Shown in pieces: positions 15,964-25,181 of a DNA stretch of 64,000 nt. How positions within the stretch are numbered: the first letter of the stretch is position 1; each line of letters starts with the position of its first letter. This DNA comes from Rhodobacter aestuarii (lineage in GTDB: Bacteria > Pseudomonadota > Alphaproteobacteria > Rhodobacterales > Rhodobacteraceae): assembly GCF_900156655.1 (NCBI RefSeq), contig NZ_FTOG01000012.1, positions 44,129 to 108,128 on the forward strand, written 5' to 3'. The notes beneath the pieces are model-generated. The model was given only the letters and a program-made list of their open reading frames with translations, was not told the DNA's origin and ran no database searches. The translations under genes were made by a program, and so were the position numbers.

Positions 15964-18625
15964 CGTGATGCACCTCGTTTGCCTCGTCTACCAATGTCAG
16001 AGTTGCCTGAAGATCGTCGCGCGGCTCGATATCCAAGACCTTGCAGCGCAGGGTTTCCCGGCCGTGCAGGCCGACAGAAACCAACGTCCCTTCTTTGATC
16101 CCGTCAGGATTTGCCGGGGTGGCGAAGACGATTTTATCGCTATCGCCATCGCCAATCAGCGGGTGGATTGTGCTCGAACCGTCGGCGCGCCGGACCAGCG
16201 CGGCCGAGAGCGCCCCGATTAACGACACGTCCCCGACGGTCGACAGATCGGCAATCGCAGCCCAAGAGGGCCGAGATATAAGCGGCACATCAGCCTCTAG
16301 ATCCAGCGCCGCGACCAGACCCTCAGTATTGAGCCAAACCGTGGCTACGCGGGCGGTCGCGCCGTGGCGCTCGATCTGGTCGTGTTGCACCGCAACCAAG
16401 CTGCCGCGCCGACAAACAATTGCCTCTGCCGGGGCGGTCAGGCTGTAATAAGTGCCCCGGTGCCGTGGTTGCGCCAGATCATAACGCGCGCGTGCGCGAA
16501 CCTCGTCCTCGGTTACGAGGCCTTCGTAATCGACCTGCTCTAGCACACCGCGCGGCGAACCACCGGGGCGCAAAACGGTGATTTGCCGGGCCTCATAGTC
16601 GATTGCGGCATCCCGGAAGTTGACCCGCAACCCATCAGGCAAACGCGGCATCGCCCGACGCCAGCTAAACTCGGCCGAGTTGCGCGGCGTAAACAACTGT
16701 ACCGGCGCTTCCTCCGAGGTGTCGCGGTCCACGACGACGCCCCAAATCTCAGAGGCATAGGGCTGGCCGTAACCGCAACTTGCCACGATTGCTGCCGCTG
16801 CCGCCGCGCCTTGATCCTCGATCACGGCGTTGACACGCCAGTCTTTTGCACTGCATTCGTCGCGCCACGCGACCAATCCAGCGGTGTCCACCAGTTCGGC
16901 GGGCAAGGCGTCGGCGTTGAGACGGCCCGCATAGATGTCGCGCAGATGCGGTGCAGGGTTGTCGGTGACTGCCCAATCACGCCATGCCTCGCCGTCCCAA
17001 TCTGGTACCCATCCGCCCGCGACGACCGAGACGCGATCCAACTGCTTGTTGCGCGCGCGGATCGCCACAATTGCCATATCGCCGGGAACGATCGGCGTCT
17101 CGTTCCAAATCGATACAGAACGCAACAAGATCAGCGCGTCGGCGATCATGTTGCGCGACATGGCGATTCGCGGGGTCGCCGGGTCGCGATAGCCGAAGAG
17201 CGCCCAGACCGAGCCGTTGACCGTATAGGCTGCGGCGGAATAGCTCGCTTGCGTGAACACCGCCCCGCGCGTGATCTCGATCTCCCACCGCCCTGGGGGC
17301 CAAAGCGCGGGGTCAAGGTGGATCGTTGCCGTGTAGCGATCAAGTGTAACGCCGGTTACTCCCGTGGTGCCAAGATTGCTCGCATCCATCCAAGCATCGC
17401 CCGCCGCACCAAAGGCATCGTCGGCAGTCCAGCCCCCTTCAGCAGGGGACACCGCCTGATCGGGGCAGTTTCGACGCGCTTCGACCCAGCCTTCTGAGGT
17501 TGCGGCAGCGGGCGTTGCGGCCTCTTCCGTCCAAACCAGCCGGATGGTCGAGCGCATCTGGCGCAGCGATGCCCCCTGGAAATGCAGCTCGGGGAGATTA
17601 CGCCACGCTGTCGTCCCACGCTGGCGCATGCGGATCCGGACGGGCACGCGGAGCTTGGTACTGCCCCCTTCAAAGTTGAGCCCCTGCGCAAAGATCATCT
17701 GCACTTGGTGTTCATCTGGCTTATCCCACGTCGCCAAGACCTGCGGCTGCGGCACGGTGAGCGATAGATCAAGCGTCGGATCGAGCAGGCTCGCATCTTC
17801 ACTATCGACCTGATGCGGCGTCAGTTCTGCCTGCGGGGCCTCTGTGCGGCTTTGCCGCCGCAAGAGCCACAGCGGCCGATCTCCGGGCCAGCCTTCACGC
17901 GTCTCAATCTCGACGCCGGGCGTGTCATAGGCGCTTGCGGCCCCGATCCGGATATCGGTGAGCCGATGAGGCCCGGCAAGCACATAAGCGGCCTCGACGA
18001 TCTCGTCTGCGCCGTCGAAATAGGTCAGTGGTTCAGTGCCAAGCGGTGGGAAGATCTTCCGCTCGCCCAGAACGCGCGGGATCGCACCGTTAGGATCGAG
18101 GACGTTGCCCCGCAAAGAAGCCGTGCCCTCATTGCGCCAGCGGTCGCTTTGATTATCTGACTTTGGGGAAGGAGAGAGCGCGGTGATCAGAAGCGCCCCA
18201 ACGACCTGAATGCCTGCCGCCGCCGCAAAGGCCGCTGCAGACCCGGCTTTGAAGGCGGCCAAACCCCATTTCGAGGCCATATTGCCCGCCAGCACCCAGC
18301 CCGTTGCGAGCGAAAGAGCAATCGAGGCGATGAAGGCAAAGACTTTCTTGCCGCCGCCATCTCCGCCGCGCGGCGGCAAAGAGAAGGAAAGTTCAACCGG
18401 CCGTCCTGGGCTCGGGGATTTGGGGCGAACCCGATGCCAGTTTTTGCGCGGTACCGGATGGCCGTTGAGGCAAATCACGCCGTAGCGACGGAACTCGGGC
18501 GGGAGCGCGGGCTTGAAGCCGTCGATCGCTTCATCAAGCGTGATGCCAGGGCGCGCCCAATGAACCTGCGGCGTAATCCCAAACGGGCTGCGATAGGCGC
18601 AGAGGATGTGGTCGTGCTTCAGCAT
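15956..18625 (-). CDS. tail tip attachment protein J-like
   Basis: This 889-residue protein starts at Met 18625 (MLKHDHILCAY), overlapping the stop of the peptidase gene by 7 bp; the frame extends upstream but that part is in the peptidase gene. It has a hydrophobic segment at about residues 95-150 (VFAFIASIALSLATGWVLAG, GIQVVGALLITAL) followed by a large beta-rich region (LTDIRIGAA, LTFYFDGADEIVEAAYVLAGPHRL order) like the host-specificity protein J family of siphophages. It would form the central tip below the tail tube. Confidence 0.8.
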   Translation of the reverse strand: MLKHDHILCAYRSPFGITPQVHWARPGITLDEAIDGFKPALPPEFRRYGVICLNGHPVPRKNWHRVRPKSPSPGRPVELSFSLPPRGGDGGGKKVFAFIASIALSLATGWVLAGNMASKWGLAAFKAGSAAAFAAAAGIQVVGALLITALSPSPKSDNQSDRWRNEGTASLRGNVLDPNGAIPRVLGERKIFPPLGTEPLTYFDGADEIVEAAYVLAGPHRLTDIRIGAASAYDTPGVEIETREGWPGDRPLWLLRRQSRTEAPQAELTPHQVDSEDASLLDPTLDLSLTVPQPQVLATWDKPDEHQVQMIFAQGLNFEGGSTKLRVPVRIRMRQRGTTAWRNLPELHFQGASLRQMRSTIRLVWTEEAATPAAATSEGWVEARRNCPDQAVSPAEGGWTADDAFGAAGDAWMDASNLGTTGVTGVTLDRYTATIHLDPALWPPGRWEIEITRGAVFTQASYSAAAYTVNGSVWALFGYRDPATPRIAMSRNMIADALILLRSVSIWNETPIVPGDMAIVAIRARNKQLDRVSVVAGGWVPDWDGEAWRDWAVTDNPAPHLRDIYAGRLNADALPAELVDTAGLVAWRDECSAKDWRVNAVIEDQGAAAAAAIVASCGYGQPYASEIWGVVVDRDTSEEAPVQLFTPRNSAEFSWRRAMPRLPDGLRVNFRDAAIDYEARQITVLRPGGSPRGVLEQVDYEGLVTEDEVRARARYDLAQPRHRGTYYSLTAPAEAIVCRRGSLVAVQHDQIERHGATARVATVWLNTEGLVAALDLEADVPLISRPSWAAIADLSTVGDVSLIGALSAALVRRADGSSTIHPLIGDGDSDKIVFATPANPDGIKEGTLVSVGLHGRETLRCKVLDIEPRDDLQATLTLVDEANEVHHDG

Positions 18626-19017
18626 TGCGACCGTCTCCGATAGCCAAGGATTCGGCGCGCGACACTCCAATGCGAGATCGGCACAATCACCGCATGGCTC
18701 GCTTCTTCCACATGCAGCAGGCGGGCCTCATCAATCATCACGCCGACATGCACCACCGCCGCGCCGCCGTTCGGGGCGCGCATCAGCACCACATCAAAGG
18801 CTTGCGGGCTTTCGACGGCCTGCCAGCCGTCATCCTTGCCCTTTTCCATCGCGCGAGCGATCCGGATCAGGTCATGCGCGGAGATTTCGCCATAAAGCGG
18901 CAGATCGATGCTAAGTTCTCGGCCATAAACCGCGACCACCAGCCCCCAGCAAGTGACCTCCCCCGGCCCCTCGCCGAAGGGCAGGCCGATATAACGCTCC
19001 CACCATACCCGCGTCAT
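18619..19017 (-). CDS. NlpC/P60 tail peptidase
   Basis: This 132-residue C40-type cysteine peptidase domain starts at Met 19017, overlapping the upstream stop by 4 bp. The catalytic Cys is in GEVTCWGLVVAVYGREL and the His in VVHVGVMIDEARLLH, in the right order. In siphophages this gene lies between the DUF1833-type protein and protein J and cleaves peptide cross-links in peptidoglycan during DNA entry. The spacing and order here match. Confidence 0.88.
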   Translation of the reverse strand: MTRVWWERYIGLPFGEGPGEVTCWGLVVAVYGRELSIDLPLYGEISAHDLIRIARAMEKGKDDGWQAVESPQAFDVVLMRAPNGGAAVVHVGVMIDEARLLHVEEASHAVIVPISHWSVARRILGYRRRSQC

Positions 19018-19526
19018 CGAAAAAGCCCCGGCAGACGGTCCTGCGTCGCGAAAACGCTCGGGAACGGCTCTTGAGAGAAATCGCGGATCATCAGCCGACC
19101 TGTGAGCTCTGCGACGTTGCAATCGATATCGACCAGATCCCATTTCGTTGGGGCAATGACGGGCATGACGGTGCCCTTCGGCTCTCTGGGATCGAGCGAA
19201 AGATCAAAATCTGCTGAAGAGCAGATTTCTAAGGTGACGGTGGCACGGTCTGCCAATTGGCGCAGCGCCATGCCGATCCGGCGATCGACGTTGGGCACGG
19301 TCAGACGGCACGAGGGCGCTTCATCGCCGTCTGTGGGCAGCGTGAAGCCAAACAAAAGGCCCTGCCAAAGATAGCCATCGCGCAGGTAGTCCATACAATC
19401 TGCGACGACGCGCATCGGTTCGATCAGGTTCGGATGCTCGATCGTCACGAAGGCGAGGATCGTGTGCACGCTTTCTGTCGCCTCAAGCGATTGGCGCGTG
19501 CCCGTCGGGAGGATGCGCTGCGTCAT
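19014..19526 (-). CDS. DUF1833-family tail protein
   Basis: This 170-residue protein starts at ATG 19526 (MTQRILPTGTRQSLEAT). It has the DUF1833 pattern: HTILAFVTIEHPNLIEPMRVVADCMDY, YLWQGLLFGFTLP, a mid TVTLEICSSADFD strand and the end MIRDFSQEPFPS. The family sits between tape-measure-linked genes and the NlpC/P60 peptidase in many Mu-like and lambda-like siphophages and is a minor distal-tail component. It overlaps both neighbours by 1-4 bp. Confidence 0.8.
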   Translation of the reverse strand: MTQRILPTGTRQSLEATESVHTILAFVTIEHPNLIEPMRVVADCMDYLRDGYLWQGLLFGFTLPTDGDEAPSCRLTVPNVDRRIGMALRQLADRATVTLEICSSADFDLSLDPREPKGTVMPVIAPTKWDLVDIDCNVAELTGRLMIRDFSQEPFPSVFATQDRLPGLFR

Positions 19527-20284
19527 CAGGCTTGCTCCAAGACATATGCCGCACCTGCGGCGTTCACGACCACGGCATCGCCGATTGTTAAAACGGCATA
19601 ACTGGGGGGCGGAGCAGCCCCAAGCGCCCCGGCTTCGAAGATCCCGATCCCAGAGATATCGGCGTAGCTCGCCGCTTCGGGCCACCAGCCAGCCGAGAGA
19701 TCGACCGCGAAAAGCGTGCTGACGGTCCCATTCGCAAACACGATCCGCACATCGCAAAGGCCGTGCGCCATCGCCAGACCGGGCGCAAGCGGATCGCCGA
19801 TTGCGGCGGTTTGGCCGATCTGCGCTGTGCCATTGTGAAAGAGCCCCCGCGCGATGTCATAGGCTGCCAACGGGGCAACCAAGGGGCCTTCTGGCATCAG
19901 CCAAGCCCACCACGGCGTTGACGGCAGGCGGATCACCTGCACCGAAATATCCCAGTGCAGCCCAGTGATATTGGTCTCGCTGACCGGTTCTTGCGCCGCG
20001 AACTTCCAGCGACGAACCTTGCCATCGGCCGGATCGCGCCACAGGAAATCTAATACGCCGCGATACGTCTCTGCCCAAAACGCCCAGAAGGCCGCCCGTT
20101 CCGCTTCATCCGCCAAGGGGAAAATGCCTCGGAAGGTCCAAGCCTCGGCCGTGGTGCGAGCCCGGTAGAGTGGCGCGCCGACCTCTGGCGAGAAAATCGC
20201 ACGGGTCTCAAACGGGGAGCCGGTCCAGCTTTGCTTTTTCGGTGTTTGCAGAAAGCCCTTCGGCCATACGATCATCAGGCTCAT
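19526..20284 (-). CDS. distal tail protein, unknown family
   Basis: This 252-residue protein directly follows the tape measure gene with a 4-bp overlap. The N-terminal part (IVWPKGFLQTPKKQSWTGSPFETRAIFSPEVGAPLYRARTTAEAWTFRG order) followed by FWAFWAETYRGVLDFLWRDPADGKVRRWKFA resembles phage proteins that contact the tail tube end. The second half is small-residue-rich beta structure. The role as a distal-tail or hub protein is inferred from order. Confidence 0.65.
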   Translation of the reverse strand: MSLMIVWPKGFLQTPKKQSWTGSPFETRAIFSPEVGAPLYRARTTAEAWTFRGIFPLADEAERAAFWAFWAETYRGVLDFLWRDPADGKVRRWKFAAQEPVSETNITGLHWDISVQVIRLPSTPWWAWLMPEGPLVAPLAAYDIARGLFHNGTAQIGQTAAIGDPLAPGLAMAHGLCDVRIVFANGTVSTLFAVDLSAGWWPEAASYADISGIGIFEAGALGAAPPPSYAVLTIGDAVVVNAAGAAYVLEQA

Positions 20285-23200
20285 CGTTTGACCACCTCTG
20301 GTTTGAGGGCATAGCGCGACCGCAAGCGCTTGTCGTGTTTGCCCTGTGCCAGTTGACGCCCAACGATCAGTTCAACCATGCTTTCGCCATCCGGCCCTTG
20401 GCTGGTGGCCTGCTGAATGGGTTCGGAGGTGTAGTTGTGAATGTTGATCGTCGCAGGCGCGGGTGCGGCCGCGATCGGGGGTGTGCTGGCCGCATTGGCG
20501 GCGGGCGGCGGGCTCGACAAGATCGAGCGCGTTTCCGATGCATTGAAGATCCGCGCCGCGCCCGTCGCTTCGATCTCGGGGCCGTTCTCACCCACGATCC
20601 GCCAGCCGCCAGCGTGATCCCCACCCGCCGCAAAGCCCGGAAGGCCGAGCAAGCCGCCGATCAGATTGCCAAAGAAACCGCCCGCGCTGCCGCCTGCGCC
20701 ATCGCCTTGGAACAGGTTATTCAGCGCCGCGCCGAACGAATTGAACCCGTTGCCCATCGTGCCGAGTTGATCGGTGGTCGTGGTCGCAGTGGCCCCAAAC
20801 TTCGCCATCGCGGCCTCAGCGGCCCCGAGCCGTTGCGACCAGCCATCAGCCCCAGCCGGATTGGCGAGCGTATAGCCTTTGGGGCGCTCAAAGCCCGCGA
20901 AAGCGGCGGTCGCATCGCGCACATTCGTCGATGCCAAGAGCCGCTTCATCGCCGCCGCTTCCGAGGTCATCAGCTCATGCCAAGCGAATTCGAGCTGAGC
21001 ATTGACGTTACCAAGATTGCCCTTGCCGCCGATGAAGTCGAAAAGCGCCCCCTTGCGGTCATTGTGCTGGAAAAGCCCAAAAGCCTGCCCAAAGTCCCCA
21101 ACATTCGTCGGATCAAAGGAGCTTTCGCGGCTGACATTGCCCATGATCCCGGCGATCTGGTGAGGCTGTAGCCCTTTGTTCGCAAAGAACTGCCAGACCT
21201 GCGATTGCACATCGGCGGACCCAGCCAGCCCGCCCGTCGGCACACCAGATAGGCTTGCCGCACCAAGACCAAGGCCGCCGTTAATGATCACCTGCGCGGC
21301 GGTGACCGTCATTGCGCCCACCGATTGCGAGCTGACGCCCGTCACTTCGAGCGGTCCCGCCTTGCCGGTCAGCCGGTCCCAGATCCCGCCCAAGCCCCCA
21401 ACATCGGCCATCGTCGCGTAATCGGTGCCAAACAGTGCGTTCTTGAGCGGGTTGGTGAGGGCAAGCTCGGTGAACATGCCCTCGATCTCCGTCGCCATGG
21501 CCTCAAAAGCCCCGCCGATATCGCCTTGCTTGAGCGCATCAATGATGCCGTCGATCGCATCCTCGCCCGCGCCTTGCACGGTTTCCCAAGCGCTGCGCAC
21601 CCGATCCAGCTGTGCCTCGGCCTCAGCGGCGGCTGTCGCGGTGGCGCGAATGTCCGCCGCCATGGTGCTGGATGGGTCCAGATGCATGTCGCGGATCTGC
21701 TGCTCGGCCTCATAAAGTGCCAAAATGCGCCGACGCGTCGCCTCGGTTTGGCCGATCAAGCCCAGTTCAAGCTGCGTTTTAGCAAGCGACTCGGTTTGCG
21801 TGCGCAGATAGTCTTTGCCAGCGGCGAGCGCCCCAAAGGGATCAACGCTCTGCAACCCCTTGGCCGCGTCCCAAAGCTCGAGCAGCTTTTTCTTGTGCTC
21901 TTCGGTGGTGTCGAGCGTGCGCAGTTGTGCTTCGAAATTCTGACGCTCTGCCTCGATCTGGAGCCGTTTCACCTCAAGGCTATCGGCACCATATTGCAGC
22001 GTGGCTTCTCCAATCCGCCGCGTCATTTCGAGATCGTCTTCAAGGTCGAAAGGCGCGCGGGTCTTTTCCAGCGTCTTCATTACGTCATCGAGCAGATCGG
22101 CGAGCTTCTGGCCCTTTTCCGCCGCCGTCTCAAAGGGTACGTCGATGCCGGATTTCGCGATTTCCTTGGTGAGAGCGTCGATTTGTTCTGTCGTTCCCTC
22201 CAGTATGCGTGCATGGATGGATGCTGTTCCGACAGATGTGCCAAATTTCGTCGCAGCTTCATTTGCACCATCAGAGTTGTATTCGGCATTTGCCATCGCT
22301 TCGGCGATGCCCTTTGCCGCTTCAACCTTGCTTTCGAACGTGTCGGCCATCTCGAATTTCTGGATCGCAGCGCTGACTTCTTGCGCGCCGCGCGCCGTCA
22401 GGTTGAACTGCTTTTCGAGCGTTCTGGAATCGACAACACCAAAATTGAAAACTGAATGCATATCGGCGACCGCTTCGCCAACAGACTTGATTGAGGTGCG
22501 CACTCGTTGCGCGGCCTCCATTTGAGCCAATTGGAGCAATGCGATGTTCAGTTCACGCGCAGCACGGGCGCCGGAGCCGAAATCTGCGGCCAGATCGGCC
22601 GTGCCACGTTTTGCTTCTTTCAGCGCAGCCTTCACAGCGCTGGTGGAGCTTTCCAGATTTCCGAGAGCCTCATCGAGCGTTTTGGCTTCCTCGCCCGTGT
22701 CAAGCAGCCATTGCACAGCGGCCGTGCCAAAACCGATCACCGCCATCGTGGCAAGCGACATCGGGTTGAGCATGCCCATGAAGGCCCCGCGCAGGGCGGT
22801 TCCCGTTGCCATGCCAGAGGCCCGCATCTGGGTGAAGACCTGCGTCACCTGCGTGCCTTGCTGCATCATCAGCATCATCGGGTTTTGCCCCGCCATCGTC
22901 ATCATCGCGATGTCATTGAGCTGGAACGAGAGGTTCGCGGCATAGGCCGAGGCCGCCCCAGTTGATGGCGCACGGGGCGACGAGACCGGCGCGGGCACAG
23001 GGTTTTGGCGCGGCGGAGTTTGATATTGCAGCGGTGTTGGTCCGACCGGCCAGCCATATTGCGATTGTTCATAGGCAGCACGCGCTGCAGCTTCGGCCTC
23101 GGCTACCTCTTTCGCGGCGCGGGCGGCCGCGCGTTTCGCATCGGTGTTTTTTAAGGTGGCGGTGGTGTCGCTTGCGATGGCGCTGGTGGCGGCTTGGGTG

Positions 23201-23304
23201 TCGGCCTTCAGCTTACCGGTGGCGGCCTGTACCTCGGCGGCGGCCGCCTTGGCACTGGAGGCATCGCCTCGAAACAGCAGCTCATAGACCATTGGTCCGC
23301 TCAT
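20281..23304 (-). CDS. tail length tape measure protein with lysozyme-like domain
   Basis: This 1007-residue protein has an Ala-rich coiled-coil N-terminus (residues 10-80, SAKAAAAEVQAATGKLKADTQ). Hydrophobic segments follow around residues 140-200 (MMLMMQQGTQVTQVF, MLNPMSLATMAVIGFG), then long helical repeats. Near residues 700-790 is a phage tail-tip lysozyme-type domain (GLQPHQIAGIMGNVSRESSFDP, FGLFQHNDRKGALFDF, QLEFAWHELMTSEAAAMKRLL). It sets tail length and probably helps pierce the wall. At 42 bp of tail length per 15 residues or so it predicts a tail of ordinary siphovirus length, a rough inference. Confidence 0.92.
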   Translation of the reverse strand: MSGPMVYELLFRGDASSAKAAAAEVQAATGKLKADTQAATSAIASDTTATLKNTDAKRAAARAAKEVAEAEAAARAAYEQSQYGWPVGPTPLQYQTPPRQNPVPAPVSSPRAPSTGAASAYAANLSFQLNDIAMMTMAGQNPMMLMMQQGTQVTQVFTQMRASGMATGTALRGAFMGMLNPMSLATMAVIGFGTAAVQWLLDTGEEAKTLDEALGNLESSTSAVKAALKEAKRGTADLAADFGSGARAARELNIALLQLAQMEAAQRVRTSIKSVGEAVADMHSVFNFGVVDSRTLEKQFNLTARGAQEVSAAIQKFEMADTFESKVEAAKGIAEAMANAEYNSDGANEAATKFGTSVGTASIHARILEGTTEQIDALTKEIAKSGIDVPFETAAEKGQKLADLLDDVMKTLEKTRAPFDLEDDLEMTRRIGEATLQYGADSLEVKRLQIEAERQNFEAQLRTLDTTEEHKKKLLELWDAAKGLQSVDPFGALAAGKDYLRTQTESLAKTQLELGLIGQTEATRRRILALYEAEQQIRDMHLDPSSTMAADIRATATAAAEAEAQLDRVRSAWETVQGAGEDAIDGIIDALKQGDIGGAFEAMATEIEGMFTELALTNPLKNALFGTDYATMADVGGLGGIWDRLTGKAGPLEVTGVSSQSVGAMTVTAAQVIINGGLGLGAASLSGVPTGGLAGSADVQSQVWQFFANKGLQPHQIAGIMGNVSRESSFDPTNVGDFGQAFGLFQHNDRKGALFDFIGGKGNLGNVNAQLEFAWHELMTSEAAAMKRLLASTNVRDATAAFAGFERPKGYTLANPAGADGWSQRLGAAEAAMAKFGATATTTTDQLGTMGNGFNSFGAALNNLFQGDGAGGSAGGFFGNLIGGLLGLPGFAAGGDHAGGWRIVGENGPEIEATGAARIFNASETRSILSSPPPAANAASTPPIAAAPAPATINIHNYTSEPIQQATSQGPDGESMVELIVGRQLAQGKHDKRLRSRYALKPEVVKR

Positions 23305-23305
23305 T

Positions 23306-23662
23306 TCACCGTCCCTCGAAAGCGTCGATCGCAGCGCGCTCCATCAGCTGCAGATCCGAAAAATTCACGTCGTCGTAGCCGCCGCGCCGAAGCACCACAT
23401 CGACCCCGGCGTAATCGAGACTGAGCCACCGCCGCTCGCCATCGAACTGCCACCGCCACTGCGATGAGAGGTCGAGGAAAGCGCAGAAGGCGCGCCAGTT
23501 GCCCGCCCAGACCTCGATTACCGCCTCGGCCATCGGCGTGGCCTCAACTTGGGCCCCCATCGCTGCAAACTGTGCGGCAAGATCAGGGGTCAGGTTTGCA
23601 GCGCGGTGCGGATCGGTTCGGCCCAGCCACGCGAGGATCCATGCCCGCGCGGCGGCCGTCAG
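23306..23662 (-). CDS. -1 frameshift extension of the tail assembly chaperone (T-like part)
   Basis: This 118-residue continuation is read after a -1 shift at GGGAAAC (23662-23668), the slippery heptamer that abuts the stop codon of the upstream gene. The frame has no convincing start of its own: the only Met upstream lies inside the previous gene without a ribosome site. The product (LTAAARAWILAWLGRTDPHR, QWRWQFDGERRWLSLDYAGVD, FSDLQLMERAAIDAFEGR) resembles the small tail proteins just before tape measure genes. In lambda the equivalent gpG-T protein chaperones the tape measure. The fusion would be 243 residues. Confidence 0.75.
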   Translation of the reverse strand: MTAAARAWILAWLGRTDPHRAANLTPDLAAQFAAMGAQVEATPMAEAVIEVWAGNWRAFCAFLDLSSQWRWQFDGERRWLSLDYAGVDVVLRRGGYDDVNFSDLQLMERAAIDAFEGR

Positions 23663-24036
23663 TTTCCCGTTTTCGCCTCCTGGCCAAAGCTCGCCTCTGC
23701 GATGGCGCGCATGACGCCCGTGCGAAACCAAGGCAGGCCCACTGCGTCATCCAAAAGCGCCTGCGCGAAGGGAACATCCGCGCCTTCTTCATCGATGACG
23801 CCACGCCAGCTGCGGCAAACCGCGCGCATCTGCTCCTTGTCGGCCGCGATCCGCTCGCGGTCCGTGGTCAGCGTGTCATAATGCTCTTTGTGCGCCAAAA
23901 CGGCTTCGCGGGGCTGCGCCTCGAACTGCATCTCGAAGCTTTGCTCGAGGAACTGGCCTGCATTGTCCGGGTCGGGCATGCGCACTGTCACCGGCCACCA
24001 GTAGAGGTGCTTTGAGACCATCACGAATTTCGCCAT
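23659..24036 (-). CDS. tail assembly chaperone (G-like part)
   Basis: This 125-residue helical protein lies between the tail tube gene and the tape measure, the standard place of the G/T chaperone pair. The sequence has LYWWPVTVRMPDPDN at the front, then HYDTLTTDRERIAADKEQMRAV. The gene ends AAA-ACG-GGA-AAC-TGA, so the last two sense codons form the G-GGA-AAC slip site that gives access to the next frame. Most product should end at the TGA, with a minority extended. Confidence 0.75.
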   Translation of the reverse strand: MAKFVMVSKHLYWWPVTVRMPDPDNAGQFLEQSFEMQFEAQPREAVLAHKEHYDTLTTDRERIAADKEQMRAVCRSWRGVIDEEGADVPFAQALLDDAVGLPWFRTGVMRAIAEASFGQEAKTGN

Positions 24037-24046
24037 TTCGGTCTCC

Positions 24047-24973
24047 TCAGCGCACGGTGATCATCAACTCATCGCGGCCTGCGACCGGGCAAAGCCCGAG
24101 TGGCAGCGAATAGTTCACGATGTTGTCGGTCTGGCCCTGCGTCGGCTTGCCGATCTCGACTGCCGGGGCCGAGATCTCGACAATGTTGCCTGCGGTCTTG
24201 CCATGCACCGCCGAGAGCGCGCCGCGCGTGCGGGCGCGTGCCGTTGCGAACCAATCGACCGTGGCAATCTGGCTTGCGACGACCACTGCCGTGCCCGAGG
24301 CCTTGCGATCGGTGACCTTCATCTCTTCCTCGCCAATCAGGAACCGCGGCGTGACCGTGTTGCCCAAATCGATCGACAAGCTCTCGGTCGGACCCGAATA
24401 GCCGTGCAAGGCGAGCGTGGTGTTGGCCGCCGAGACCGGATCGGGTGTGGTCCAGCCGGTCATCGCGACCGTTGGCATCGCCACATCTGCAACCGCGCCA
24501 AGCATGCCGGTGTAGCTGAAACGGAATTTCGGGATCTGTTTCGGCACGAGGTTCAGCGAGACATTGGCACGCCCGCCGACGAAGACGTGCTGCACGCCGT
24601 CTGAGTTGAAATAGAGCGTCCCGCTTTCTTGGGCCGCCTCAACAATGGTGTAATCTACGCGAGTTCCAGCGGTGATCACCTCGGCAAAGCCGCAAGCACG
24701 CAAGATCGAGCCATATTTCGGCACGGTCCCGGCAGCGCCCGCCCCAGCGATTTCGATGTCGAACTCGATCTTGCCGTATTCGGCCGTCAGGATCTCGCCT
24801 TGGTTGCCCATGTAGGGCAGCATCAAATCACGCGTGATCGAGGTCGCCTCATAGGGCGTGAAGTTGATATTCGTGGCGATCAACGCATCGGCAGCGGCCG
24901 GGGTGGCATCGGCGCCATAGGTCGCCTCGATCTTGTGGAGCATGGCCAGCGTCGGCCAACGGCGGGAAGTCAT
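24047..24973 (-). CDS. major tail tube protein
   Basis: This 308-residue protein lies upstream of the chaperone genes. It has beta-rich strands throughout and conserved-looking stretches: ATNINFTPYEATSITRDLMLPYMGNQGEIL, AEYGKIEFDIEIAGAGAAG, KFRFSYTGMLG, and an end in DELMITVR. Length and place match tail tube proteins of Mu-like siphophages of the phage_tail_2 type. No sheath gene is present in the window, which supports a non-contractile tail. Confidence 0.8.
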   Translation of the reverse strand: MTSRRWPTLAMLHKIEATYGADATPAAADALIATNINFTPYEATSITRDLMLPYMGNQGEILTAEYGKIEFDIEIAGAGAAGTVPKYGSILRACGFAEVITAGTRVDYTIVEAAQESGTLYFNSDGVQHVFVGGRANVSLNLVPKQIPKFRFSYTGMLGAVADVAMPTVAMTGWTTPDPVSAANTTLALHGYSGPTESLSIDLGNTVTPRFLIGEEEMKVTDRKASGTAVVVASQIATVDWFATARARTRGALSAVHGKTAGNIVEISAPAVEIGKPTQGQTDNIVNYSLPLGLCPVAGRDELMITVR

Positions 24974-24975
24974 GG

Positions 24976-25179
24976 TCAGCGTCCTTTCGCTTTCGTCGCC
25001 TTCGCTTTGGCGGGGGTGTTGGTATCGGCGGAGGTGTCAGTTGAGAGGGTGCCCGGTGCCTCTCCCTCCGCCGACGGGGGCTTCGCATCGGCCTCAAGGG
25101 CCTCGGTATTCTCATCGCGCGCCATCGCGCCGGTTTCGGGATCTCGCAGCCAGCGGCCGCCTTGAAGGGGCTGGGTCAT
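24976..25179 (-). CDS. DUF2635-like small protein
   Basis: This 67-residue protein starts MTQPLQGGRWLRDPETGAMARDEN, matching the short motif of the DUF2635/Mu gp38-type proteins (RDPETG), and then has an acidic/Ala-Lys tail. It lies 2 bp from both neighbours. In Mu the homologue sits between gp37 and the sheath gene; its role is unknown. Confidence 0.7.
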   Translation of the reverse strand: MTQPLQGGRWLRDPETGAMARDENTEALEADAKPPSAEGEAPGTLSTDTSADTNTPAKAKATKAKGR

Positions 25180-25181
25180 CG

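Noticed and set aside
23306..23731. Independent gene starting at Met 23731
   Set aside because: Start lies inside the previous gene with no ribosome site; the slippery heptamer and -1 register explain the frame better.
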